This document shows positions 1 to 12,600 of a stretch of DNA of 64,000 nucleotides, one piece after another. Each line of letters starts with the position of its first letter. Position 1 is the first letter of the stretch. The stretch is taken from the NCBI GenBank assembly GCA_029449245.1, contig JANATF010000001.1, positions 372,001 to 436,000 of the forward strand, written 5' to 3'. This DNA comes from Mortierella alpina (Eukaryota > Mortierellomycota > Mortierellomycetes > Mortierellales > Mortierellaceae). The notes beneath the pieces are model-generated. The model saw only the letters and a list, made by a program, of their open reading frames with translations, was not told the DNA's origin and did not search any database. The position numbers and the translations under genes were made by a program.

Positions 1-1510
1 ACTGCTGTCAGTCTATGTGTCAGTCTGCCTGAGTGTGTATGTTTGTCCGTGCACGCTTCAGCTCGTTGGCCCGCTCTCCCTCTTTTCTTTTTGTTCTAGA
101 GGGCTGAGCACTCAGAACCGTCGCAAATGTTTTTTTTTTTTTTTTTTTTTTTTTTTTGCATGGTCGCTTTATTGTCCGATTGGAGCAGACCAGAAGGGAA
201 CTAGGAGTGGTTGAGTGAAGGAAAAGGCAAGGGCAGGTGGCAAGCACGAAAGTGATCGAGGACCCACAATGAGGATGCTTGTCTTTTCCAGCTCTCTGTC
301 TCCCTTGATCTTTGCGCAAGGAGATTCGGTACGTGCAGAGACAGCTTTAGCATTAGACGAGGAAATACGCCCAGACGAAACAGGTGCTCCTATCCAGGTT
401 GAGCTCGCCAGCACGGTGTCCCCTTGCTCTATGCCACAAGGGGAAGCCATTCAATTGAAACTGACCCTCCCCCTCTTCGAAAACGCGCCTGGTCCCCGTG
501 TTCCGCGATCGCAATAAAGTCGCTACCAGCGCCTCATTTAAATCTGCATGAGATCGCATTAACACAGGAGATTTTGAGTGAAGACCCAAAAAAAAAGCCC
601 ATCTGTTGCCAAGCGAGCATCGCGAGGCTGCTAGGTATTTAGTCAAACAATAGGAAATGAAATCAAGGAGAGTAATAAGAACACTGGAGGGGATGCCACG
701 TTCGAAATGTCATTCCTACTGTCAGTGTTCATTTCCGAGGCGCATGTTATTTCTCTTCTTTGTCTTTCATCCACTGTTCAGCGGAATGTTCCTGCGCGTG
801 CGTTCATATGTTCATGCTCCTCGTGCTCACATGCTTCTGACCAGACAAAAAATGCCTTGCCGCGATCAATGGGCTTGGGGGGAGGATCCTCGCCAGGAAT
901 GCCTCTGCTTCTCCTTGCATTTGAGGCGCGTGTGGCCTATGTAGGAGACGGCGTTCTATTCTCATCTAATTCAGGAACAGAGTGCCTCCTGATACAGGCA
1001 GCACCAAAGAGCACCTAACGTCGGCCATCAGTGCTCTTTTATTTTTTCTTCTTTGACGAGGGCAGTTTTTACTGTACTCGCGCCTTCTGAGCCGTTGCGC
1101 GGAGCCTCCTAGATTCTATTCCCTATTATTGCGTGTCCTATTCTCCTAGTTCTCTAGGAAAAGATGGAGGAGTTGCGATAATATGCCAAAAGACGCGAGA
1201 ATGTTGTCAAGCCAACGCGTTCCCCAAAAGGGTTGCGCGATTGTGGAGGCGTGAGAGGACCGTGTTGAGGTGGCTTTGAATTCATGAACGCAAGCCCAGG
1301 TGTGTCAAAACCGGCACACTCCCTCTCCCTGGGCCTAGAGTTCAACCAAACTCAACTTAATCACCCGTCGCAGGCGAAACGAAGCACAGCAGGTAAATGG
1401 CCCAGCAACACCATTAGTCGAACATGGGCAGGATAGGGCATGCGGCAGTATGTAACCTGGATCAGCATTTCTGACCCAACTATGCCTCAATCCATCTTTT
1501 GTCCTTGGGA
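1..1510. other. Intergenic region, no gene supported
   Basis: No open frame here exceeds about 100 codons, and none shows a recognisable domain or a convincing chain of exons on either strand. The main visible feature is an uninterrupted run of 28 T at 130-157. The last one to two hundred bases before 1511 are probably the 5' leader of the downstream NAA15 gene. A terminal exon of a gene lying left of the window cannot be excluded. Confidence 0.5.
130..157. repeat. T28 homopolymer run
   Basis: An uninterrupted run of 28 T is read directly from the sequence. No coding remnant or target-site duplication is visible around it, so I treat it as a simple repeat and not the tail of a retrocopy. Its exact length may be a sequencing estimate. 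Confidence 0.9.
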
Positions 1511-4500
1511 ATGTCTGGTGGCCAGATCGTCATGAGGGAATTGCCACAGAAGGAAGCCAACTTGTTCAAGCAGATCTTGGTAGGAACACAAGGGGATCCG
1601 AGTGCATGCTTTTTCTTTCAAGGAGACATGGTTACTGGATGTCATTTTTATTTTTGAAGGCTGCTGGATCTGATCAAGTTACTCGTCTATGAATCCCGTA
1701 GAAATGCTACGAGAACAAGCAGTACAAGAAGGGTCTCAAAGGATCAGAGCAAATCTTGAAAAAGTTTCCCGAGCATGGAGGTGAGTGGACCCAGTGGACG
1801 AGAGAAGTTCTTGCAGAGGCGCTACATAAGGCCCATACAGATCACTTACTACGATCCCCTGCTTTCCACGTCGCCAACTTTTTTTTTGTTTTTGGTTCGT
1901 GTAGAGACTATGGCCCTGAAGGGTTTATTCCTGAACCACCTGGACAAGAAGGAGGAAGCCTACGATTTTGTCAAGAAGGGTCTCCGCCATGACTTGAGGA
2001 GCCATGTCTGTAAGTGGTTCAGGAGCGCGCTTTTGGGCTTTGATCAGGCGATAGTTCCGGCAACTGCGATCCAGTTATTCACATGTCCCCTCCAATTCGT
2101 TTTCTTAGGTTGGCACGTCTTTGGACTCCTGTATCGCTCGGACAAGAACTATGAGGAGGCATTGAAGTGCTACTCTCAGGCGCTTAAGATCGATAAGGTA
2201 CCTTACATCTGCGTTTCCGAAAGCGTGTGCAGCAATCGCATTTGGCCTTCGAACAAAAAACAATGTTTTTGTTTTCTCACACCTTCTACTGGTCTTGACG
2301 ACCTTGCGCTGCAACTTGCCCGCTTTTGCAGGAGAACCTCCAGATCATGCGGGACTATTCTCTGCTGCAGATCCACACGCGGAACTATGAGGCGTTTGCT
2401 GACACTCGCCACCAGTTGCTGGAGCTGAGACCCCAGAACAGGCAGTTCTGGATCGGTTTGGCAATTGGTTACCACATGATGGGCAAGCCCGAACTCGGTG
2501 TCAAAGTCCTCACCACCTACGAGGAGACCCTCAAGGTAAGGCTGACTGCGAAATTCAAAGGGTGTCTTCAAAAGCCCAGCAATGAAGAACCTGGTTGCTG
2601 ATAGCCTCCCGTTCCAACTCTCAGGAATTGCCTTCGAAGCCAGACTATGAGCACAGTGAAATGCTGTTGTATCACAACTCAATGCTGGAGGACGCAGGCG
2701 AGATTCAGACTGCGCTAGAGCACCTGGATACCATCGAGAAACATGTTTGCGACCGCAAGGCCATCAGAGAGAATCGCGCAAAGTTTTTGTTGGCGCTTGG
2801 ACGTCAGGAGGAGGCGGAGGCTGCGTACAGAGCCTTGATTGCCAACAACCCCGACAACTATGCGTACATGGACGGTCTTCGCAAGAGCTTGGGACTGGGT
2901 GACGACAACCTGAACGCTGAAGATCAGGTCAAGGTCCTGCACATGTTCCAGCAGCTGCAGAAGGAATATCCTCGCTCGAATGTTGCAAAGCGCTTGCCAC
3001 TGCGCTATGCCAGCGGAGATTCGTTCGTGAACGTTGCAGACGAGTACCTCCGCAACATGCTTCGCAAAGGCGTGCCTTCCTTGTTTGTAAACATCAAGAC
3101 TCTCTATACGGACAAGGAAAAAGAGGCTGCTGTTGAAAAACTCGCACTAGGATACCTCTCGGCACTGGACAAGTCCAAAGGCTTTGATCACTCTGGTAAG
3201 CGCGACCGTGTCTGCATCGAATCGATTGCCCTCACTCCTCTGTGGGCTTGTTTTCTAACGCTAGTTCCTTACCTTGATCAGGATCTATTGTTGAGCCACC
3301 CACTGCACTTTTGTGGACGCTGTATTTCCTGGCGCAGCATTTCGACTTTAAGCGCGAGACGGCTCAGGCACTGCAATACATCGACCGCGCCATTGAGCAC
3401 ACCCCAACCCTAGTCGAGCTCCACATGACCAAGGGACGCATCCTGAAGCACGCGGGCGATTTCGTTGCTGCAACAGCGGCGCTGAATGAGGCTCGCGAAC
3501 TTGACTTGCAGGACCGCTTCATCAACTCCAAATGCTCAAAGTACATGCTTCGTGCCGACAAGATGGCCGAGGCTGAGAAGACAGTGGTGCTCTTTGCTCG
3601 AGCCGACATTGCAGACCCCTTGAACGATCTGGTGGATATGCAGGCCATGTGGTTCTCACTCGAGTGCGGAGAGAGCCATCTCCGACAGGGGCAGCTCGGC
3701 CGCGCTCTTAAGCGCTTCCATCAGGTGGAGAAGGTACTGAACACCGAATTTGGGTGCTTTTGTTGTTGTTGGGCGAGCGTATGATATGCTGGCGACATTA
3801 TTCGCCCAGATACTGATTGCTATTTTTTTTGTTTTCGTTACTCGTTAGCATTTTGCCGACTTCACAGAAGATCAATTCGACTTCCATATGTACTGCCTCC
3901 GCAAGATGACCTTGAGGGCTTACATTTCGTAAGTATCCAGAGCCCGTGCGCTCCTACAGCGGAGGCGTCTCATGACCCTATTGCACAGAGATGAAAGCAT
4001 TATTTCCCCTGCTAACAAAATCATCCGCCTTACTTTCACCATCATTCAGACTGTTGAAGCTGGAGGATCAATTGCGCTCGCACCCTTACTTTGTGCGCGC
4101 AGCCCAGAACGCTGTCCAGTGCTACGTGAGCCTCTTTGACAAACCCGGGGGTGCAGACACAGAGGAGATGGAGGGCATGACTGAGGGCGAGAAGAAGAAG
4201 CTACGCAACAAGCAACGCAAGGCTGAACTCAAGGCTCAGAAGGAGGCTGAGGAAAAGAAGGCCCAGGCTGTGCTAGAGATCTCCAAGAAGGGCGGAAAAG
4301 TCGACGACGACCCTGAGGGACTGAAGTACATGAAGGCTGAGGATCCACTCGGCGAGGCACTCAAATTCCTGAAGCCCCTGCAGGAACTGGCCTCTGAACG
4401 GATCGAAACGCATCTTATGGGCTTTGAGATTTATATCCGCAAGAGTAAGTATCCCCTCGGTAGTTGCGCTCGCTGGTTTTCGTCTAGCATGTCTTGACGG

Positions 4501-4998
4501 AACTTTTCCTTCGCAACTATAGACAAGTTACTCTTGGCACTCAAGGCCTTGCTCAAGGCGACTCAGTTGGATGCCAATAACGCAACGCTCCACGAGCAGC
4601 TCGTCCGTTTCGCGCTCGCTGTCCAAAAGGCCGGTGATTCTATTAAGCCTGATGTCAAGACCGTGATTGACAAGCATTGGGAGACCCTTTACCAAAACAA
4701 GAGCTCCGATCTTCCATCCTTCACGACATCCTTTTTGAACATGAACAAGGACTTGGGCTCGGTTCCTCACTTGATCTCAGCTGCAATTGCCGTCTCCCTG
4801 GTCCATCCTGGCGAGAAGGCGAAGGCCGAGGAGATATTGTTCTTGATGGCAGAGGATGCCAAATACAAGAAGACCCGATCGCTCGAGAACTGCATCCTGG
4901 CCCTGAAAACTTTAAAGACCATGCGGTCAAGTCGGCTGCCCGAGTTCAAGGCGAAGGCTGCGGAGTGGTTCCCCAAGGCCACGGTCTTTCAGTCATAG
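1511..4998 (+). CDS. NAA15: NatA auxiliary subunit NAA15/Nat1 (N-terminal acetyltransferase A)
   Basis: This is the TPR scaffold that anchors the catalytic subunit Naa10 to the ribosome for co-translational N-terminal acetylation. Ten exons give 839 residues: 1511-1579, 1702-1780, 1905-2009, 2109-2197, 2332-2535, 2625-3195, 3282-3733, 3849-3928, 4050-4444 and 4523-4998. Human NAA15 has 866, so it looks complete. Family landmarks are [37 protein letters not shown] and [18 protein letters not shown] in the N-terminal TPRs. A basic stretch, [20 protein letters not shown], near residues 590-610 matches the Lys-rich linker of NAA15. [12 protein letters not shown] and [11 protein letters not shown] follow it. 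The ATG at 1511 is chosen because the peptide after it ([13 protein letters not shown]) aligns with the family N terminus. The catalytic subunit is not in this window. Confidence 0.95.
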
Positions 4999-6395
4999 AA
5001 AAAAATGTAAAGGGTACTACTGTGAGTCAAGCCGCCCTCGGACGTTCTGTGAGGGGCTGTAAAGGGGAGCCTGAGGTTCATCTAGCCATCGTTTTTGTTA
5101 CTAGACAAGTTTTGAGCAGAAGAAAAAAAGAAAAGAAAGGTGTATCCCCCTCGAATACGAGGTGATGTTCGATGCTGAGAAGTGTTGGTGAGGGGCTGTG
5201 CTGTTTGAGATGGAATGCTAACGGCTGTGCTTCGATCAAAAACTCACATCGTGTCTGAGTCGCTGTGTTCTACTGGAACCAGTTTCTGGAATCTGGTGCT
5301 CGTGTCATGAGTGGTCTGACCACCAGTGTGGGCTACCAATTGCACTCTCTCCCATTGGGACACACTGGCCAGCTGGTGTCATATGGAATCCTTGACTGAG
5401 GATTTTCACTGCGGTCTGGGCTGTCTAGATTTGACAAGTCAAGCCCACCACCATAGCACTCTAATCCACATCGCCAGATAGACCAACAAGACATCCAGCA
5501 GAAGGTCATCACCTCCTTGTTCGCGCCCCTGCCCTACATCTCGAGACAGCAAGTACTGTAGAAGGATAGGAAGGGAGAGAGGAAGAGACAGTCAGGCGCA
5601 GAGTGAGCAAGGGACTCTAGGAGCATGTCCCTGCATCTCCGTTTTTTTTCTTTGTTCCAGCTTGTCTGGATCCATCCTGCACACCTACATCCCCTCTTGC
5701 CGGCCCGTCGACTACTTTTTGACTTTCTTTTCGCGTACAAACATGGACCATGGCTCATTGCATAAGACTAGATAGCTTGAACTAATTGTTGCGATCAAAT
5801 CTACGACACCACCAATGTGGCACTCGATCGCGTAAGGCCCTCATTCTTCCTTGGTCCCGCACCCGCTGGCCGTGCACCAAGTCTCACAGCCACATGGTGT
5901 CTCGCCTTGCATGTTTTTTCTTGTTTCTTTCTTTTTCGTTCTTGAACCTCTACACCCTCCTTCATACACCCGTCCACATTTACACGCACCCTTCTTTTGC
6001 CCTCCTTCCTCTATTCACATTATCCTCTCCCCCTTCTAACTCTGCAGTGTCATCCCCCACCCATCCCTTTCTCTCTTTGATAGTCCCAGCTGATCTCACG
6101 GCCCATGCCCACGACACACGATCACGACAATCTCTCCTAATTAGCTGATATTTCACCTTCCACACAGACATCTCTGCCCGCTCGTTCTCTCTTTCTCTCT
6201 CGTGAACTCTCTCCACTTGCAGCACGACAAACACCCGACGCACACTCTTTCTTCTTCCCATATCGACCTTCCACCTTGACCTCCAGTAAAGCGCTGTCAG
6301 AAAATTATACAACGGCTGTGAGTTTCTTGCGGGTGTGAAATATCACCTCAGTAGCCAGCCACCTGCACCTCCTGTTCCTTATCAGACCCAGACCA
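4999..6395. other. Intergenic region between NAA15 and OPT; pyrimidine-rich leader
   Basis: No gene is supported. The left part should hold the NAA15 3' UTR. From about 5880 to 6300 the plus strand is strikingly C/T-rich, with repeated CTCTCT and TTTCTC blocks. This suits a promoter or 5' leader of the transporter that starts at 6396. Short open frames occur on both strands but lack family signatures. Confidence 0.5.
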
Positions 6396-9300
6396 ATGTA
6401 TACCGGCGATGGCACTCTAGAGAATCTCGGGGCAGAGATGACGCCCATGGTCGAGCTCAACCAGTCCTCTGCCCCCGTCCCCGAGCACGCCACGACCTAT
6501 TCTCTCTCCTCCGAGGCAACATCTTCCTCCTCAAATTCAAGCGCCAACGACAGACCCCTCATAGGAAGCGTGGATGAAAAGAAGACTGGTGTGCGAGAAA
6601 ATCCAGAAAGTGGCGTGGGCACACGAGGCTGTACATCAGACTCGGAGGACGAAGTGACGGATGATGTATTAAAGGACGAGAATGGACGGGAGATCTCTCC
6701 CATCGATGAGGTCGCCGCCGTTGTGCCCAATACCGACGACCCTTCCCTTCCCTGCATGACCTTCCGGTTCTGGGTCATGGGTTTGGCCTCTATCTTTTCT
6801 TTGTCCTTTATAAACCAAGTAAGTACAGAACAAGCTGAATGGGAGCTGTTCCCAAGGCAGATGCAGGCCGTATCGTGCATATAAATCCTGTTACTTTAGT
6901 TACACGAAACCATGTGCACGGGCCTGGAGAGATTAACGCGCAACTCTATTTCTACTTGTCACATTCACATTCACTCACACGACCCACACCCATCGTCCTG
7001 TATCCCTATTTTTTTCAATGGCATACCGACGGCATGCATAGTTCTTGTAAGTCCATCAAATGTGATATGCATGCTAGTACATGTGTATAAATATATACAA
7101 GAACTGCGCGCTACTAGCATCTGCACGTTGCTGATTTTATATCCAGCTTTTTTCGAGAATCTCCCATGGTAGTGGGCGCCTTGGTCGTTCAGCTGATCTC
7201 GTACCCGTAAGTTCACCCAGCTTCTACTACACCGGCCATCTACTGTCTCCCGCATGAAATGCTGGGCGATATGTGCTCTGTAATGATCTCGGTATTACCG
7301 CATTGTATCATCTAATCCTCATTCTTCTTCAACAACACAGCGCTGGCCAGTTCTTGGCTAGGGTTCTGCCATCCAAGAAGTATCGTCTATTTGGCTCCTC
7401 GTTTAGTCTAAACCCAGGCCCATTCAATGTCAAGGAACACGTCCTGATCACCATCATGGCTAGCTGTGGAGCAGGCACTGCCTATGCGGTCGACATTATC
7501 GTTATCCAACGCGTATTTTACGAGCAGAACTTTGGATTTGTTGCCAACTTTTTGCTCATTCTCACGACACAGATGCTCGGATACGGCATGGCGGGCATCC
7601 TGCGACGGTATCTCGTTTACCCAGCGGCCATGATCTGGCCTGCGAACCTGGTGACCGTAGCGCTGTTCAACACACTTCATCGACGAGAGGACCTCGCACC
7701 GGGAGTTTGGACGCGTCAAAAGTTTTTCACCGTGTTCTTGATCGTCTCCTTTTGTTACTATTGGATCCCGGCCTATATTTTCCCCGTCATCACCGCCTTG
7801 ACGCTGATATGCTACATTGACCCGTCCAGCATCGTGCTCTCGCAATTGACGGGTTCTCACGGTCTGGGAATTGGTGTTGTGGCACTGGACTGGAACACGA
7901 TCACGGCGTTTTTGGGCTCACCCCTGATCACACCCTGGTGGGCGCAGGTCAACATTGGAACGGGGTTTGTGCTCTTTGCTTGGGTCTTGGTCCCTTTAGC
8001 ATATTACATGAATCTATGGAACGCCAAGCTATTCCCGATCTTGACCTCGAAGCTGTACACGATCGACGGGTATTACTATGATACGCTTTCGATCTTGACA
8101 CCGCATAAGATGCTGGACGAGACTGTGTACGAGGCTTACGGACCATTGCGCATCACCACTTTTTTTGCATTGAGGTAAACATATTGTTTTTGTCGTGTTT
8201 TTCAGGTCCTTTTTTTCCCGCTTACAAATCTTCATGGGGCTAATACGTTTTGCTCCTGCTGAGATACGATAGCTACGGAATCAGTTTTGCAGGACTCACG
8301 GCCATTCTCATGCATACGTTCCTGTACCACCGCAAGCAGATCTGGGCGCAATGGAAGGAAGCTCGAGGCTCTAGCCAAGACATTCACTACAAGCTAATGC
8401 AGACCTACAAGGAGGTTCCTGAATGGTGGTACCTGTCTCTGTTTGGTGTCATGCTCGCACTTGCCATTGTCACCTGTGAGGTGTGGGACTATGGCCTCCC
8501 TTGGTGGAGTCTACTTTTGGCGGTTGGTATCTCTGCGCTGTTCTCGCTTCCGATCGGGTTGATTCAAGCAGTGACGAACCAACAACCCGGGTTGAATGTG
8601 CTGACCGAGTTTGTGATCGGTTACATTCTCCCGGGTCGCCCGATTGCGAATGTGACGTTCAAGACCTATGGATACATCACCATGTCGCATGCCATGTCGT
8701 TCTTGGGAGACCTCAAGTTGGGTCAGTATATGAAGATCCCGCCGAGAGCCATGTTCATGACCCAGATCATAGGAACGCTGATTGCGGCGTTTATCAACCT
8801 CGTCACGGCCAATTGGCTGCTTTCGTCGAGGCCCAATATCTGTACCCAGGAGGGATACCCGTACACGTGCCCTGGCGCCAACGTCTTTTTCAGCGCGTCT
8901 GTTGTGGTGCGTATCATTTATTCGTCCTTCATGTGTGTTTTTTTTGCTGACACTTGGGGACAGATGTTCTAACTAAAACTTGCGCATAATGGCCGAATAG
9001 TGGGGTGTGATCGCGCCGGAGCGTATGTTTGGTCCGACCTCGATCTACCACCCGCTCATGTACTTTTTCGTGTTTGGGCTCTTTATTCCCATCCCATTCT
9101 ACTTTGTCTCGCGATGGTATCCCGGCACGTTCATGGACAGGATCCATACGCCTGTGATACTGACCTCAACCGGGATTATGCCTCCAGCGAGGCCGTACCA
9201 GTACGCCAATTGGCTGGTGGTCGGCTTCATGTTCCAGTTCTGGGCCAAGAGGTACCGGCGGGATTGGTATCACCGGTTCAACTATGTGCTCTCGGCAGCG

Positions 9301-9474
9301 TTGGATTCAGGAGTGGCATTGGCAGCACTGTTGATTTTCCTTACGTTGCAGATGCGCAACGTGGAGTTTCCGGCCTGGTGGGGCACGAACATGGACAATT
9401 GTCCGCTCGAAAACGCCAACTTTTTTGGCGTGGTGCCGTCAAAGAGACCCACGCCTGTGCCGCCGACGCCTTAA
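6396..9474 (+). CDS. OPT-family oligopeptide transporter
   Basis: This is a proton-coupled small-peptide transporter of the plasma membrane or an organelle. The model has six exons and 809 residues: 6396-6818, a 5-nt exon 7042-7046, 7147-7206, 7341-8174, 8273-8906 and 9001-9474. Fungal OPT proteins are usually about 750-900 residues. The first 125 or so residues are a cytosolic Ser/Glu-rich tail. Membrane segments start at PCMTFRFWVMGLASIFSLSF. Family hallmarks are the N-Q-F-F start of TM1-2, FSLNPGPFNVKEH (the NPG motif), FALSYGISFA, and the KIPPRAMFMTQIIGT motif near residue 605. Without the 5-nt exon the frame breaks between exon 1 and the strongly conserved FRESPMVVGALVVQLISYP. The ATG at 6396 is the first in frame. 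Substrate (tetra/pentapeptide, glutathione or metal-siderophore) cannot be told from sequence. Confidence 0.93.
7042..7046 (+). other. Predicted 5-nt coding microexon of the OPT gene
   Basis: The pentamer TTCTT sits between a CATAG acceptor (ending 7041) and a perfect GTAAGT donor (from 7047). Exon 1 ends in phase 0 at 6818, while the exon at 7147 must be entered with two bases already read. No other donor-acceptor pair I could find repairs the phase. Including the pentamer gives N-Q-F-F-F-F-R-E-S-P, which matches the conserved NQFF segment of OPT transporters. Confidence 0.6.
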
Positions 9475-9642
9475 TTTCACCTCCTCCCTCTTTTCCACAT
9501 TCCATCTCACATCTTACACCCTATGTTCTCGCGCTTTCGAGCCCCGCCAGCTTTCTCTAGCCATTTTTTTTTACATAGTATCAATACAACTTGATATAAC
9601 CCTCACGGAGAAATGGAGCTATCTTGTTTTTGTATTTTTCTT

Positions 9643-9653
9643 TTTATTTTATT
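9643..9653 (-). terminator. Overlapping AATAAA poly(A) signals, HSP70-like gene
   Basis: Two overlapping AATAAA hexamers read on the minus strand lie 18-28 bases past the stop of the HSP70-like gene. The OPT gene converges from the left and ends at 9474, so both 3' UTRs must fit in 196 bp or overlap. Confidence 0.5.
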
Positions 9654-9670
9654 TTTTCGTTTTGGAGGTG

Positions 9671-12600
9671 CTATAAGAAGGCTTTTGTATGCTGGGATGC
9701 ACTCTTGAGACCATAGATAACGGCACCTCTTGCCACCGCCAGCTCTGCCTTCTGCACCATGATGACCTTCTTGATAATGCCCGGTTCAGACTGCTGGTGG
9801 TTCAGATCGCCATTACTCAGTTTCAGATCCGCCATCCCGTTCGCCAGAGACGACCGCTTGGAATCCATCCCGTTGCTGGTAACACTATGACGACTGTTGT
9901 TGCTGTTGAGGACGCGGTTCTTTTCGGCGGCGACCTCCAAAGTGTGAAGCAAATACTTGTTGGCGCCAAATCCTCCGACCATGAACAATCCTGCACAGAC
10001 CGGGTGGACCTTGGACTGAGCATCAATCAGGTTCTGGACCTGTTCCACGACGGGATCAAAGACACACTCACATAACTCCTGTCCTGACAAGGCCATGTAC
10101 TCATCCTCGAGCCAAGCCGGTACGGGGTCCAAATCCTTCACATCCAAGCCCATAGGGACCGACAGATGTTTGACCTCTTCTCTAGAGTTGCCATCGAATT
10201 GAGACTTGATCTCTCCAAATCCTTCCAACAACGTCTCGAAGGCCTTTTGTCGCTGAGGTTTCGCTTCCATATCCAAGCCCGAGAGTCGAGAAAGGATCAG
10301 TTCTCGGAAGCGTCGATCCAACATGACCGATCCACAGTTTTCGGCATGCGAACTCGACATCCTGACAAACTGCCGAACGCCCAACCCGTCATCGACTCGG
10401 AAGACGGTGACGTTCGTGGTGAGTCCACCTGCATCACAGATCATGAAAATATCCCCGTCCTTGAGTGACTCGAATTCTTCACACTTTTCCCGACAATAAG
10501 TCGCTGCTGCCTCGGCCTCGGTGATGACGGTCATGTTGAGGGCTGGGGTTTGGAGAATGATACCGGCCTCGACATAACATCTCAGGATCAATTCGCGCGT
10601 GGGCAATGTCCAAGCCTGGGGTACTGTGATGCAGTAATGGATCGGCACCGATTCTGCTGCGAGCACCTGTGATTTGTTGACTTCCTCCATGAGATGGCGA
10701 TGAATGCTCTGAAGGTACTGGGTGAGGACGTCCGTCAGGTGCAATCCGTTCTCAAGTCGACCGCGCGCGCCTTGATCGAACAAGAGTAGTTTGTAGTCCT
10801 TAATGAGGACCCGATCTGCCTTGGATCGCTTATAGGCCGCCAAAGCGGAGGATCCCCAGTCCACCAAGCCCTTGTTCTCGTTGGTCTTGTACAGACTGAC
10901 GGTGGGTACTTTTGCATACGCGTTCAAGTGTCTCGGCCTAGGTGTTGTGTGGTTTACATAGCAAAAAAAAAACATGGTTAGATATTTTCCAAAGGAATGG
11001 TAAGCGCGCCTAGAGTACAAGAAAAAAGAAAACAAGAATAGCTGCCAAAAGAAAGAGTCGATTCAAAGGTTCTACTTGCCACTTGACAACATCAATCATC
11101 TCGCCGTCGCCCTGATGTGCGTATGAGACGCCTGTGAACGTGTTTCCGAAATCAATACCGACGACGATGCCAGTCTGACGCGGTAGCCGCTGTTTCTTCT
11201 CACTGCCGTTGGGTGATTTCATGTCGTCGGATGATCGGTCAATGACCCGCCCATCCTTGGAAATATCGATATCATCTCCCCAAAAGTTGGATAGAAGCGT
11301 GTTGGTCTTTTGTTTGATCTATAGTATATGTTTTACACAATAAGACGACAAGAATGAGTATCCACGCATGCGCAATATAAAAAGGCGAACCGGCGGGAGG
11401 GGGGAAGAGGATATAACGGAGACGGAGGGTTCGGCTCCTCGGCTTTTTTGCACAGGAAAAACAGAATCGAGAGCCAAAAACGAAAAACGAATTTTTTTAC
11501 GAAAAAAGAAAAATAACATGTGGCCATACCTTGATGACAGGAACGGGTCTTTCCAAAAGTGCCTTTGTCCTTGTAGGATTCTTGATGATGCTAGGTGGTC
11601 CTGCAGCTTTTGGATGTAATGGCCCAACCAACGAAAGAAAAAGAACAGTTAATATCGGTCCGCATGAACACGTTTTGGGAGTTCTTTTTATCCGATAAAA
11701 CGTTCCATCAAAAAAAACAAACTGTGTTTGCTTCGAGGACTGAGCAAACAGGGGTAATGGTGAAGGGGGTGGCCCTGGCAGAACACATCTACACCTCCTC
11801 CTTCGTTAGGTCATGTATAAAACCTAAGCACCACTGCTTCAAACAACAGCGTTACATGGACCCAATATGGACGGACAAGGAAACAACACCCCGAGAGCAC
11901 ACCTTAGGCACGTTGTTTGTTGTAATGCCTCGCATGTGCAAAAGGCATTAATTGTAGGATACCAGGACATCATGTCCACGAAAAACGTGGCAGAGTATGA
12001 TATCTGCGTGTGTGTTTTTTACACATAGGGCGTGGGGCGTAGGAGTGTGTGTTTGCTGAGGATGTTGTCCAGATATTCAGAAACGAACATACCAATAAAC
12101 ACTGGTCGCATGGCGCTCGTGATCGCAACGGGCATCCGAGCCAAGCCCGGCGAGGCAATGACAGTAGCGGGTCCAGCTGTGAACACGCCGGGGGGACGCA
12201 TCATAATAGGTCGGAAGTTTGGATTGGTATTGGCAGGCTGGGCAGCCATGCTTATGCTGGGCGCGGCGCCTAGGGAAGGGGTCCTGAGCACAAAGCCGCC
12301 AGCCGCAGAGACGGCGGAGGACGAGACGACGATATTATTACTAGAGGGGTTATAGAGGGGTCGTTGTTGCTGCTGCTGTGCAGAGGACGGGGCGGGCATA
12401 GGGACGGGCATGGTCGGTGCGACCATCAAGGGTGGCCGCTGGATGAATTGAGGGCGGGGCGAGGCAACGGCGCCGTGTTGGTGCTGCTGCTGTTGATACT
12501 GAATGTGTTGATGTTGGGGCATATACTGCTGCTGGTGCTGATGCTGGGGCGTGGAGTATACAGGGCGATGCTGCTGCTGGTGCGGGAGATATGGGTTATG

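Noticed and set aside
130-157. Poly-T as the tail of a retrocopy or LINE/SINE
   Set aside because: No coding remnant, target-site duplication or element body is visible next to it.
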